64,000 nucleotides of DNA. Origin: Pullilachnospira sp963929535 (GTDB taxonomy: Bacteria; Bacillota; Clostridia; Lachnospirales; Lachnospiraceae). Where the stretch lies: positions 434,001-498,000 of the forward strand of contig CAWVIZ010000010.1 in assembly GCA_963929535.1 (NCBI GenBank), read 5' to 3'. Made by a program: the position numbers and the translations under genes. Shown in pieces: positions 1-8,496 of this stretch (position 1 is the stretch's first letter; every line of letters starts with the position of its first letter). The notes beneath the pieces are model-generated. The model saw nothing but the letters and a program-made list of their open reading frames with translations, was not told the origin of the DNA and did not search any database.

Positions 1-1
1 G

Positions 2-415
2 GAGACGGCGGTAAACGCCAGGATTCTGGTTCTGCGTTATCTGGTGGAGGCTCAGGCCGTGCCGTCCACCGGGAAGTTTCTGACCTATCGGGAGGTTCCA
101 TGGGGAAATGTCTATCTGAAGCAGTTTCAGGGACGCTGTCTGATGCGTCTGGCTTTCGGATACGGCAATCGGCTGGAAAAGTTTCAGGAGATCATGGAAC
201 GGATCGGAGCCGAGAAAAAGAACCATGGGGATGTCTCCTATGAGTTTGAATTTCTGAACGGTCTGAGGCTTCAGTTTATTCTGTGGGCAGGGGATGATGA
301 ATTTCCGCCGTCCTCACAGATCTTGTTCTCCGATAATTTTCCTGTAGCTTTTCAGGCGGAGGATATGGCCGTGGTGGGCGATGTGTCCATCGGCATGTTA
401 AAAGCATTGAGCTAG
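2..415 (+). CDS. DUF3786 domain protein (3' part only)
   Basis: The reading frame is open from the first bases of the window, so the gene starts upstream; 137 codons are visible before the TAG stop. The segment has the conserved DUF3786 pattern: a region around TYREVPWG, a middle FGY...F block, and the terminal motif WAGDDEFPPSSQILFSDNF near the C-terminus. DUF3786 proteins occur in anaerobes, sometimes next to corrinoid or iron-sulfur genes; their function is unknown to me. The gene ends about 60 bases before the tetrahydrofolate riboswitch. Whether it belongs to the one-carbon locus cannot be judged from this fragment. The family call rests on pattern recognition only. Confidence 0.7.
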   Translation, partial: ETAVNARILVLRYLVEAQAVPSTGKFLTYREVPWGNVYLKQFQGRCLMRLAFGYGNRLEKFQEIMERIGAEKKNHGDVSYEFEFLNGLRLQFILWAGDDEFPPSSQILFSDNFPVAFQAEDMAVVGDVSIGMLKALS

Positions 416-473
416 TCAACAAAGCAAAATAAGGCATTACACAGTCGCAAAGGAGTATACGATGTGTAAAAAT

Positions 474-575
474 AGTAGAGTAAACATTGCGCGTAAAGTG
501 TCACAGGATGGGAAGTTGTCTGTGGACGAAGGAAACCGCGAAATTTTTCCACGATGTAATGTTGCATCCGCTACT
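474..575 (+). promoter_or_regulatory. Tetrahydrofolate (THF) riboswitch, folT class
   Basis: The stretch has the hallmarks of the folT-type THF riboswitch: a closing stem AGTAG (474-478) with CTACT (571-575), the motif GCGCGTAAAGTG, the block GGATGGGAAGTTGTC, ACGAA in the middle and GCATCCGCTACT at the 3' end. It lies 84 bases upstream of the folT start codon, the usual genetic setting. The downstream segment contains a second ACTACT (625-630) that could compete for AGTAG, and a CTTTCTTT stretch that could pair with the AAAGAAGG around the ribosome binding site. Control at translation initiation is therefore plausible, but that part is inference. Confidence 0.9.
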
Positions 576-658
576 GCATTAAAGATAGATTCAGAGAGTG
601 ATCCCGCTTTCTTTGGTGTAGTAAACTACTATGCCCGTTGAAAGAAGGAGAAAAACTC

Positions 659-1201
659 ATGAAAAAACTGAATATTAAAACTATCGTATTTGCAGGTGTT
701 CTGGTTGCCATGAATCTGGTGCTGGCCCGGGTGCTGGCTATCAATATCGGGCCGACCCTTCGGATCACGCTGAGTACCACCCCGATTTTCCTGGCCAGTC
801 TCTGGTTTGGTCCCGTGGTGGGGGGAATCTGCGGCGTGACAGCGGATCTCTTGGGATGTCTGCTGCAGGGTTACGCGCCAAATCCATTTATCCTGGTGAC
901 TTCTCTGCTGTCCGGTGTGATCCCGGCAGTGATGAAGAAGTATGTATTCCATGACAGGATGAACACATGGAAGATCGCTGTAGTGGTTGCCATTCATGGA
1001 CTGGTGGGCTCTCTGGGCTTTACCACGGTGGGACTCCATATTTATTATGGCACTCCCTGGTCCGTTCTGTATACCACCAGAGCGATTCAGACCGTAGCGC
1101 TTGTGATCGCAAATTCTGTTCTGGTATCTATCCTGTACCAGAGCCCGCTGACTGCCTATACCAGCAGAGAGTTCGCGGTGGGACGCGCACATCGCCGGTA
1201 A
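659..1201 (+). CDS. folT: Folate ECF transporter S component FolT
   Basis: A 180-residue, very hydrophobic protein of about six membrane segments with the FolT/ECF S-component layout: a short basic N-terminus (MKKLNIKT), then ITLSTTPIFLASLWFGPVVGG and GYAPNPFILVTSLLSG. S components bind the vitamin and dock on a shared EcfAA'T energising module encoded elsewhere. Identification is supported by the THF riboswitch directly upstream. The ATG at 659 follows AAGAAGGAG at good spacing; an in-frame TTG at 638 lacks such a site. A 7-bp hairpin without a T tract (1213-1230) separates folT from fhs, so read-through into the one-carbon genes is possible. Confidence 0.92.
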   Translation: MKKLNIKTIVFAGVLVAMNLVLARVLAINIGPTLRITLSTTPIFLASLWFGPVVGGICGVTADLLGCLLQGYAPNPFILVTSLLSGVIPAVMKKYVFHDRMNTWKIAVVVAIHGLVGSLGFTTVGLHIYYGTPWSVLYTTRAIQTVALVIANSVLVSILYQSPLTAYTSREFAVGRAHRR

Positions 1202-1335
1202 AAGGCAGGAATCCCGCTGCGGACAGCGGGAAGGCAAAGCCTGTTCCGTTCCAGCTTCCGGAGAGGGAGCAGAACAGGCAGATGAGGTGTAAGCAAATGG
1301 CAGAGGCCATTGCGATATAAAAGGAGGTTTTTACT

Positions 1336-3021
1336 ATGGGCTACAAATCTGACATTGAGATCGCACAGGAGTGCGAGATGCTCCCGATTACCGAGATTGC
1401 GAAAAAAGCCGGTATCGATGACAAGTACCTGGAGCAGTACGGAAAGTATAAAGCAAAGATCGACTATAACTTACTGAAAGATACGGACAAAGAGAACGGC
1501 AAGCTGATCCTGGTTACCGCCATCAACCCCACTCCCGCCGGAGAAGGCAAGACGACTACCACCGTTGGTCTGGCTGACGGTATGCAGAAGCTGGGCAAGA
1601 ACGTGATGGTAGCGCTCCGCGAGCCCTCCCTGGGACCGGTATTCGGTGTGAAGGGCGGCGCTGCAGGCGGCGGATACGCTCAGGTTGTGCCCATGGAGGA
1701 TATCAACCTGCATTTCACCGGTGATTTCCATGCCATCGGCGCAGCCAACAACCTGCTGGCAGCCATGCTGGACAACCATATTTTCCAGGGCAACCAGCTG
1801 AACATCGACCCCAGAAAGATCACCTGGAGAAGATGTGTGGATATGAACGACCGTCAGCTGAGAAACGTTGTGGACGGCCTGGGCGGAAAGACCAACGGCA
1901 TGCCCCGTGAGGACGGCTACGACATCACCGTGGCATCCGAGATCATGGCGGTGCTGTGTCTGGCCAGCGACATCAACGACCTGAAGGCAAGACTGGGCCG
2001 GATCATCGTTGGATATACATACGGAAAGGTTTCCGAGCAGAAACCGGTAACGGCTCACGACCTGCATGCGGAAGGCGCCATGACCGCGCTGCTGAAGGAC
2101 GCTCTGAAGCCCAACCTGGTACAGACCCTGGAGCATGTGCCGGCCATCGTACACGGCGGCCCCTTCGCCAACATCGCTCACGGCTGCAACTCCGTGACAG
2201 CCACCAAGATGGCTCTGAAGCTGGCGGACTACACCATCACAGAGGCGGGATTCGGAGCGGATCTGGGAGCAGAGAAGTTCCTGGATATCAAGTGCCGTAT
2301 GGCAGGGCTGAAACCGGACGCGGTAGTGATCGTGGCAACGGTACGTGCCCTGAAGTACAACGGCGGAGTTCCCAAGGCAGACCTGAACAACGAGAATCTG
2401 GAAGCGCTGGAGAAGGGTATGCCGAACCTGCTGAAGCATGTGAGCAACATCAAGAACGTATACAAGCTGCCCTGCGTGGTAGCCATCAACGCATTCCCCA
2501 CCGATACCAAGGCAGAGCTGGATCTGGTGGAAGCGAAATGTAAAGAGCTGGGAGTAAACGTGGCCCTGTCCGAGGTATGGGCAAAGGGCGGCGAAGGCGG
2601 CATCAAGCTGGCGGAGGAAGTGATCCGTCTGGTGGAAGAGCCCAACGATTTCAGCTTCTCCTACGAGCTGGAAGGCTCCATTGAGGACAAGCTGAACGCC
2701 ATCGTGCAGAAGATCTACGGAGGAAAGAGAGTCGTGCTGACAGCCAACGCGCAGAAGCAGGCGAAGCAGCTGGAGGATCTGGGATTCGGCAACTGCCCGA
2801 TCTGTGTAGCCAAGACTCAGTACAGCCTGACGGACGATCAGACCAAGCTGGGAGCGCCCACAGACTTTGAGGTAACGGTTCGGAATCTGAAGATCTCCGC
2901 AGGAGCCGGCTTCATCGTAGCGCTGACCGGAGAGATCATGACGATGCCTGGACTGCCGAAGGTACCGGCTGCCGAGAAGATCGACGTGGACGAGACCGGT
3001 AAGATCACAGGACTGTTCTAA
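1336..3021 (+). CDS. fhs: Formate-tetrahydrofolate ligase
   Basis: This 561-residue protein is full length for FTHFS (usually about 556). It joins formate to tetrahydrofolate with ATP, giving 10-formyl-THF, the entry to the methyl branch of the Wood-Ljungdahl pathway and a source of one-carbon units for purines. Visible marks are the P-loop TPAGEGKTTTTVG near residue 66, the REPSLGPVFGVKGGAAGGG block, the HFTGDFHAIGAANNLLAA block and the C-terminal tail ending MPGLPKVPAAEKIDV...GLF. The ATG follows AAAGGAGG at ideal spacing. Codon choice is strikingly uniform (mostly C- or G-ending), suggesting high expression. fchA begins 24 bases after the stop. Confidence 0.98.
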   Translation: MGYKSDIEIAQECEMLPITEIAKKAGIDDKYLEQYGKYKAKIDYNLLKDTDKENGKLILVTAINPTPAGEGKTTTTVGLADGMQKLGKNVMVALREPSLGPVFGVKGGAAGGGYAQVVPMEDINLHFTGDFHAIGAANNLLAAMLDNHIFQGNQLNIDPRKITWRRCVDMNDRQLRNVVDGLGGKTNGMPREDGYDITVASEIMAVLCLASDINDLKARLGRIIVGYTYGKVSEQKPVTAHDLHAEGAMTALLKDALKPNLVQTLEHVPAIVHGGPFANIAHGCNSVTATKMALKLADYTITEAGFGADLGAEKFLDIKCRMAGLKPDAVVIVATVRALKYNGGVPKADLNNENLEALEKGMPNLLKHVSNIKNVYKLPCVVAINAFPTDTKAELDLVEAKCKELGVNVALSEVWAKGGEGGIKLAEEVIRLVEEPNDFSFSYELEGSIEDKLNAIVQKIYGGKRVVLTANAQKQAKQLEDLGFGNCPICVAKTQYSLTDDQTKLGAPTDFEVTVRNLKISAGAGFIVALTGEIMTMPGLPKVPAAEKIDVDETGKITGLF

Positions 3022-3045
3022 AAAAGATAAAAGGAGACGATAACA

Positions 3046-3675
3046 ATGGGATTTTCAACAGTACCATGTAATGAATTTGTAGAGGTTCTGGCTTCCAAGG
3101 CGCCGGTTCCGGGCGGCGGCGGCGCATCCGCGCTGGTGGGCGCAGTGGGAACCGCGCTGGGCAATATGGTGGGAAGCCTGACCGTAGGAAAGAAAAAGTA
3201 TGCCGATGTGGAAGCGGAGATGTATGAGCTGAAGGCAAAGTCCGATAAGCTGCAGGCAGAACTGCTGCGCCTGATCGAGAGAGACGCAGAGGTGTTCGAA
3301 CCCCTTTCCAAAGCATACGGCATGCCCAGGGAGACAGAAGAGGAGAAGGCAGAGAAGGCAAGGGTGATGGAGATCGTCCTGAAGGATGCCTGCTCCGTTC
3401 CCATGGAGATCATGGAAAAGTGCTGCGAGGCCATTGATATCATTGTGGAGTTCGCCGCAAAGGGTTCTGCCCTGGCCATCAGTGACGCAGGTGTGGGAGT
3501 GGCATTCTGCAAAGCAGCCCTGAAGGGAGCCAGCCTGAACGTATACATTAATACAAAGTCCATGAAGAACAGAGAGTATGCTGAAGAGCTGAATGCAAAG
3601 TGTGACGCTATGCTGGAGAAATATACAAAGATTGCTGATGAAGTGTTTGACAGCGTGCTGGGCAGACTGAAATAA
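3046..3675 (+). CDS. fchA: Methenyl-THF cyclohydrolase (cyclodeaminase/cyclohydrolase family)
   Basis: A 209-residue member of the formiminotransferase-cyclodeaminase/cyclohydrolase family, all-helical by look, with the family start FVEVLASKAPVPGGGGASALVGAVGTALG and the later ERDAEVFEPLSKAYGMP segment. Proteins of this type in clostridia interconvert 10-formyl-THF and 5,10-methenyl-THF. It sits between fhs and folD (24 and 16 bases apart) with a clear AAAGGAG site, so the three genes form one unit. The context favours cyclohydrolase rather than histidine-degrading formimino-THF cyclodeaminase, since no hut genes are present. Its role looks essential here because the adjoining FolD lacks cyclohydrolase residues. 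Confidence 0.9.
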   Translation: MGFSTVPCNEFVEVLASKAPVPGGGGASALVGAVGTALGNMVGSLTVGKKKYADVEAEMYELKAKSDKLQAELLRLIERDAEVFEPLSKAYGMPRETEEEKAEKARVMEIVLKDACSVPMEIMEKCCEAIDIIVEFAAKGSALAISDAGVGVAFCKAALKGASLNVYINTKSMKNREYAEELNAKCDAMLEKYTKIADEVFDSVLGRLK

Positions 3676-3691
3676 GAGGAGGAACCGAGAA

Positions 3692-4543
3692 ATGGCAAAG
3701 CAGTTATTGGGAAAAGAAGTGACAGCCGCTCTGAACGAGAGAATCAAAGCAGATGTGGCCGCTCTGAAGGAGAAAGGGATCAATCCTACCCTGGGAATCA
3801 TCCGTGTGGGAGAAAACGGAAGCGATATCTCATATGAGAGAGGCGCTACCAAACGCTGTGAGACCTTAGGCGTGGAGTGTGTGAAGTTCCTGCTGCCGGA
3901 GGATGTATCTCAGGAGGAGCTTCTGGCAACCATCGATAAGGTAAATAAGGACGATTCCATTCACGGGGTTCTGCTGTTCCGTCCGCTGCCGAAGCATCTG
4001 GATCAGTCTGTGATCGAGAATGCACTGGATCCGGCCAAGGATGTGGACTGTATGACCGATGGTTCCATGGCCGGCGTATTTACCGGAAAGCCTCTGGGCT
4101 TCCCGCCCTGTACGCCTCAGGCGTGTATGGAGATTCTGGATCATTACGGTATCGACTGCACCGGAAAGAAAGCCGTTGTGATCGGCCGCAGTCTGGTGGT
4201 GGGAAAACCGGCCGCAATGATGCTGATCAAGAAGAATGCCACTGTGACCGTATGCCATACCCGTACGGTAGATATGCCCTCCGTGACAAGAGAAGCGGAT
4301 ATCATTATCGTGGCAGCGGGCCGTGCAGGCGTTGTGGGCGCTGAGTATGTGAGAGAAGGCCAGACGATCATCGATGTAGGTATCAATGTGAATGAAGAAG
4401 GCAAGCTGTGCGGTGATGTGGATTATGCCGCGGTAGAGCCTGTTGTGGATGCCATTACACCGGTGCCGGGCGGAGTAGGAAGCGTGACGACCTCAGTTCT
4501 TGTGGGACATGTGGTAGAGGCGGCAAAGCGCAGATATATGTAA
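3692..4543 (+). CDS. folD: Methylene-THF dehydrogenase (FolD family), probably monofunctional
   Basis: A 283-residue FolD-fold protein: N-terminal substrate domain, then a Rossmann domain with VVIGRSLVVGKPAAMML and the C-terminal signature ITPVPGGVGSVTTSVL. It should interconvert 5,10-methylene-THF and 5,10-methenyl-THF. In bifunctional FolD a Tyr-x3-Lys pair (Y50/K54 in E. coli) and a Gln before the PLP motif serve the cyclohydrolase step. Here Tyr48 is kept, but the Lys position is Ala52 (SYERGATKR), and the Gln position is Phe in LLFRPLP. The Asp of KDVD is kept. Loss of the Lys argues for dehydrogenase activity only, with fchA upstream supplying hydrolysis. The operon ends at a terminator. 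Confidence 0.93.
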   Translation: MAKQLLGKEVTAALNERIKADVAALKEKGINPTLGIIRVGENGSDISYERGATKRCETLGVECVKFLLPEDVSQEELLATIDKVNKDDSIHGVLLFRPLPKHLDQSVIENALDPAKDVDCMTDGSMAGVFTGKPLGFPPCTPQACMEILDHYGIDCTGKKAVVIGRSLVVGKPAAMMLIKKNATVTVCHTRTVDMPSVTREADIIIVAAGRAGVVGAEYVREGQTIIDVGINVNEEGKLCGDVDYAAVEPVVDAITPVPGGVGSVTTSVLVGHVVEAAKRRYM

Positions 4544-4585
4544 ATCAGCTACAGGTGACAGCGGAAGTATAGAAAGAGGGGGAAT

Positions 4586-4622
4586 CCCGGAAATCTTGAC
4601 CAAGGATTTCCGGGCCCTTTTT
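4586..4622 (+). terminator. Rho-independent terminator after folD
   Basis: A perfect 10-bp stem CCCGGAAATC / GATTTCCGGG (4586-4595 and 4605-4614) with a 9-base loop is followed by CCCTTTTTTC. It lies 42 bases after the folD stop and closes the folT-fhs-fchA-folD block. Confidence 0.9.
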
Positions 4623-4768
4623 CGTTGCGGGTCCGCTGTCAGTTGTCCGGAGCGGCTTTCTGGCAAAGTACACCCCTTCTGCGCCGGAAGGCCGTCCTGA
4701 GAAGAGGGGCAGGGCAGGAGGGTACTGCAGCCATGAAATATGAGACAGAAATGCGGAGGAAGAGCAAA

Positions 4769-5719
<951 letters not shown>

Positions 5720-5720
5720 G

Positions 5721-6845
5721 ATGACGATTGTGGTAATTTTATTGGGGGCCTTTCTGATAAATTACCTGCTGAACGTCTGGTTCCGCGGTATCTGGGACCG
5801 CCATCTGTCTGTGCGGGTGAAGTTTCAGGAGCAGCCCTCCATGGAGGGCAGGGAAGCCTTTCTCACAGAGACTATCACCAATGAGAAGAGGATGTTTCTT
5901 CCTCTTCTGCAGGTGGGATTTCATATGCACAGGGATCTGTGGTTTGCGGACGGAGAGAATACCAGCGTATCGGATAACTGCTACAAGCGGGACATTTTTT
6001 CCGTGGGAGGATATCAGAAAATTACCAGGACCATCCCCTTCCGTTGTACCAAAAGAGGGTACTACGAACTGAACCAGGTGGAGCTGGTAACCCGCAGTCC
6101 CCTGATGACTCAGAAGTATTACGCTACCCTGGACAGTCCGGACGCATTCTACGTATATCCCAGGCTGGTGGACAGCAGCCGTCTGGATGTGACCTTTCAG
6201 AAAGTGATGGGATCCGTGCTGAACCGGAGAAATCTGTACGAGGATCCTTTTGAATTTCGGGGAATCCGGGAGTATGAGCCTACGGATCCCATGAATAAGA
6301 TCAACTGGAAGGCAGCGGCAAAGACGGGAGATCTGATGGTAAACCTCTATGGTTCCACCACTGCCCAGGAAGTGATGATCCTGCTGGACATTGAGGATGA
6401 GACCATATGGAAATACGATGAGATCCACGAAGAAGGGATCCGTCTGGCTGCTTCCCTGAGTTCCCGGTGCATCCAGGAAGGGATTCCGGTGGGAATCCGC
6501 ACCAACGGAAGGGATATCCTGACCCGGGAGCTTTTCGGTCTGGAGCCGGGAACCGGAGAGACACAGGTGCGGACGGTGAATGAAGGCTTGTCCCGGCTGG
6601 ATCTGAGTCAGAAAGCGGATCCCATGGAATTCGTACTGGATCGGATGAGGGAGCAGGCGGCAGGGGTGAGCCGTACGTACGTGATGATCTCCAAAAATCA
6701 GAGAGAAAGCAGTATCCAGGCGTTTGGAAGACTGGCGGAGCAGGGGAGCGGAGCGATCTGGATCGCCACCCTGTATGCGGAAATGGAATGGAAGCTTCCC
6801 GGTGGAGGGAATGTTTCCTGGATCCGGTGGGAGGTGGAAAAATGA
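5721..6845 (+). CDS. DUF58 domain protein
   Basis: A 374-residue protein with one N-terminal membrane segment (residues 1-19) and a long soluble part. The DUF58 signature is clear: DPFEFRGIREYEPTDPMNKINWKAAAKTGDLMV (about residues 175-207), followed by a von Willebrand-like beta-strand VMILLDIED. DUF58 proteins pair with MoxR ATPases, and this operon has that order. The stop codon overlaps the next start as ATGA, implying translational coupling. The cellular role of these MoxR-DUF58 systems in Firmicutes is not settled; envelope or stress functions are usually proposed. Confidence 0.88.
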   Translation: MTIVVILLGAFLINYLLNVWFRGIWDRHLSVRVKFQEQPSMEGREAFLTETITNEKRMFLPLLQVGFHMHRDLWFADGENTSVSDNCYKRDIFSVGGYQKITRTIPFRCTKRGYYELNQVELVTRSPLMTQKYYATLDSPDAFYVYPRLVDSSRLDVTFQKVMGSVLNRRNLYEDPFEFRGIREYEPTDPMNKINWKAAAKTGDLMVNLYGSTTAQEVMILLDIEDETIWKYDEIHEEGIRLAASLSSRCIQEGIPVGIRTNGRDILTRELFGLEPGTGETQVRTVNEGLSRLDLSQKADPMEFVLDRMREQAAGVSRTYVMISKNQRESSIQAFGRLAEQGSGAIWIATLYAEMEWKLPGGGNVSWIRWEVEK

Positions 6846-8062
6846 GACAGCACGCCATCAAGATTCTGAAAATACTTCATGGAGCCATGCTGCTGGCCTG
6901 TCTCTACAGTATTGTGATGCAGCAGCTGACAGAGAGGCATGGGCTTCTTCTGCTGAGAAATCTGTATTTTCTGCTTCCCTCTGCGGCTTTTTTTCTGGCG
7001 GCTGAAGGTGCGAAGAAGGTGTGGCAGTTCGTACTGCCCGCGATCTTGCTGCTGGGGGGCGCCTGGCTGGCGGGAGGAGGCGGATGGGGCAGTATTTGGA
7101 TGTGTGTCTGTGTGGGGCTGGCCGCGTTTTCGTATTTTGCGGCCAGAGCGAAAAAGACGAACTGCTGGCTTGCCCGGCCGGCTTATCCATGGCTGCTTTT
7201 ATATCTGGCGCTGTACTTTGTGGGAATGCATTTTGAGAGCCGGTTTTTGATGAGTTTTGCCTCTGTGGGGGCCGGCTGTTATTTTATCCTCTGCAACTTT
7301 TATGTGAATCTGACAGAGGTGGAGAATTTTATAAAGAGTCATTCCACTCTGGAAAGACTGCCGGTAAAACGGCTGGGAAGGATCAATCAGGGAATGATGT
7401 GGATGCTTTCGGGAATTACGGTGGCGGCTATGGTGCTGTCACCATTTCTGGGGCTGGACCAGCTGGTTTTTGCCCTGGGCCGGGCGCTGAAGGCGGTTCT
7501 GGCATGGATCCTGGGATTTCTTCCCCAGGAAAGCGTCCAGGAGGAAATGGTGCAGGAGGAGATGGAACAGCAGCAGATGGCGCTTCCTTCCGCTCCGGAA
7601 GAGGTATCTCCTTTTCTGGAACTGTTGTATCGGCTGATGGATATCCTTGCGTTCGTATTGCTGATCTGTCTGATCTTGGGACTTCTGTATGTGGCGCTGA
7701 GAAAGCTGTACCAGTTTTACCGTCAGTTCTATCAGGAGACAGAAGAGAATGGAGACCGGATCGAACGGCTGATGGCAGCCGCGCCGGGCGAAGTGCGGAA
7801 AAACACAGACCGCAGACCCGGGGAACGGCTGTTCTGGAATTTTTCCTGGGAAGCCAGAGTAAGAAAGCATTATAAGCGGCAGATCCAGAAGGCATACCAG
7901 GAGCAGATACCGGATACAGCAACTCCCAGCCAGCTGGAGGAGCAGCTTGAGATGTCCGGAGAGGAAAAGGAGATCCTTCACAGATGTTATGAAAAAGCCA
8001 GATATGGAAAAGAGGGACTTACCAGGGAAGAGATGCAGGAAGCGCTGAAGATGAAGCAGTAG
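6842..8062 (+). CDS. Membrane protein of the MoxR-DUF58 operon
   Basis: A 406-residue membrane protein. Roughly six hydrophobic segments fill residues 1-170, with another membrane pair around 190-225. A Glu/Gln-rich linker (QEEMVQEEMEQQQM) follows, then a further membrane helix (DILAFVLLICLILGLLYVAL) and a charged cytoplasmic tail with KHYKRQIQKAY and PSQLEEQ motifs. The tail resembles DUF4129-type C-termini found on transglutaminase-like proteins in MoxR operons, but no transglutaminase Cys-His-Asp domain is visible. The start at 6842 overlaps the DUF58 stop. It is probably the membrane anchor of the operon; the exact function is unknown. Confidence 0.7.
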   Translation: MRQHAIKILKILHGAMLLACLYSIVMQQLTERHGLLLLRNLYFLLPSAAFFLAAEGAKKVWQFVLPAILLLGGAWLAGGGGWGSIWMCVCVGLAAFSYFAARAKKTNCWLARPAYPWLLLYLALYFVGMHFESRFLMSFASVGAGCYFILCNFYVNLTEVENFIKSHSTLERLPVKRLGRINQGMMWMLSGITVAAMVLSPFLGLDQLVFALGRALKAVLAWILGFLPQESVQEEMVQEEMEQQQMALPSAPEEVSPFLELLYRLMDILAFVLLICLILGLLYVALRKLYQFYRQFYQETEENGDRIERLMAAAPGEVRKNTDRRPGERLFWNFSWEARVRKHYKRQIQKAYQEQIPDTATPSQLEEQLEMSGEEKEILHRCYEKARYGKEGLTREEMQEALKMKQ

Positions 8063-8140
8063 ACAGAAAATGCGTGACAGTCCAGTCACCCATTGGGACA
8101 GAGAAGTCATAAGGCTGAAACGGTTTCATTATACAAAAAA

Positions 8141-8172
8141 GACCAGGTATCAGAAGATACGCTGGCCTTTTT
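8141..8172 (+). terminator. Rho-independent terminator of the moxR operon
   Basis: CCAGGTATC and GATACGCTGG form a stem with one bulged base around a short loop, followed by CCTTTTT. It lies about 80 bases after the last gene of the operon and directly before the tandem structured repeats. Confidence 0.75.
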
Positions 8173-8174
8173 GC

Positions 8175-8411
8175 GCGATACGCCCGGCAAGCAGCCCGCC
8201 ATGCTTGCATGAGCGGATATTTGCCGGGCAACGGACAGCGAACGGCATTAGCCGTGAGCTGGCCGCAGTATCGCGGGGATCGGATGGGGAAGGGACTTCC
8301 CCTATCCGATCGCGATACACCCGGCAAGTGATTGCCCATGCTTGCATGAGAGGATATTTGCCGGGCAACGGACAGCGAACGGCATTAGCCGTGAGCTGGC
8401 CGCAGTATCGC
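8175..8411. repeat. Tandem pair of structured 100-nt repeats
   Basis: Two nearly identical units (8175-8274 and 8312-8411) lie 137 bases apart. Each opens with GCGATAC and closes with GTATCGC, able to form a closing stem. Inside are one hairpin from CCCGGCAA with TTGCCGGG and a smaller ACGG-CATTAG-CCGT type hairpin, giving a predicted three-way junction. The two units differ mainly in about ten bases within the first hairpin loop. The 37-base linker (8275-8311) is itself a strong hairpin (GATCGGAT...ATCCGATC). No coding potential is apparent. Identity is unknown; a dispersed repeat or a non-coding RNA is possible. Confidence 0.8.
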
Positions 8412-8496
8412 GGGGATCGGATGGGGAAAGCCCTGGCCGATCCCTGCAGGATGTCCGTCTGCAGGCTGGCGGAGACGTTTTCCGGAAGATCTATCG

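Noticed and set aside
1471..2439. 322-codon open frame antisense to fhs
   Set aside because: It mirrors the highly biased codon use of fhs, has no ribosome binding site and no recognisable protein features.
8175..8411. Possible CRISPR array because of direct repeats
   Set aside because: Only two long copies occur, the interval is a hairpin rather than a unique spacer, and no cas genes are nearby.
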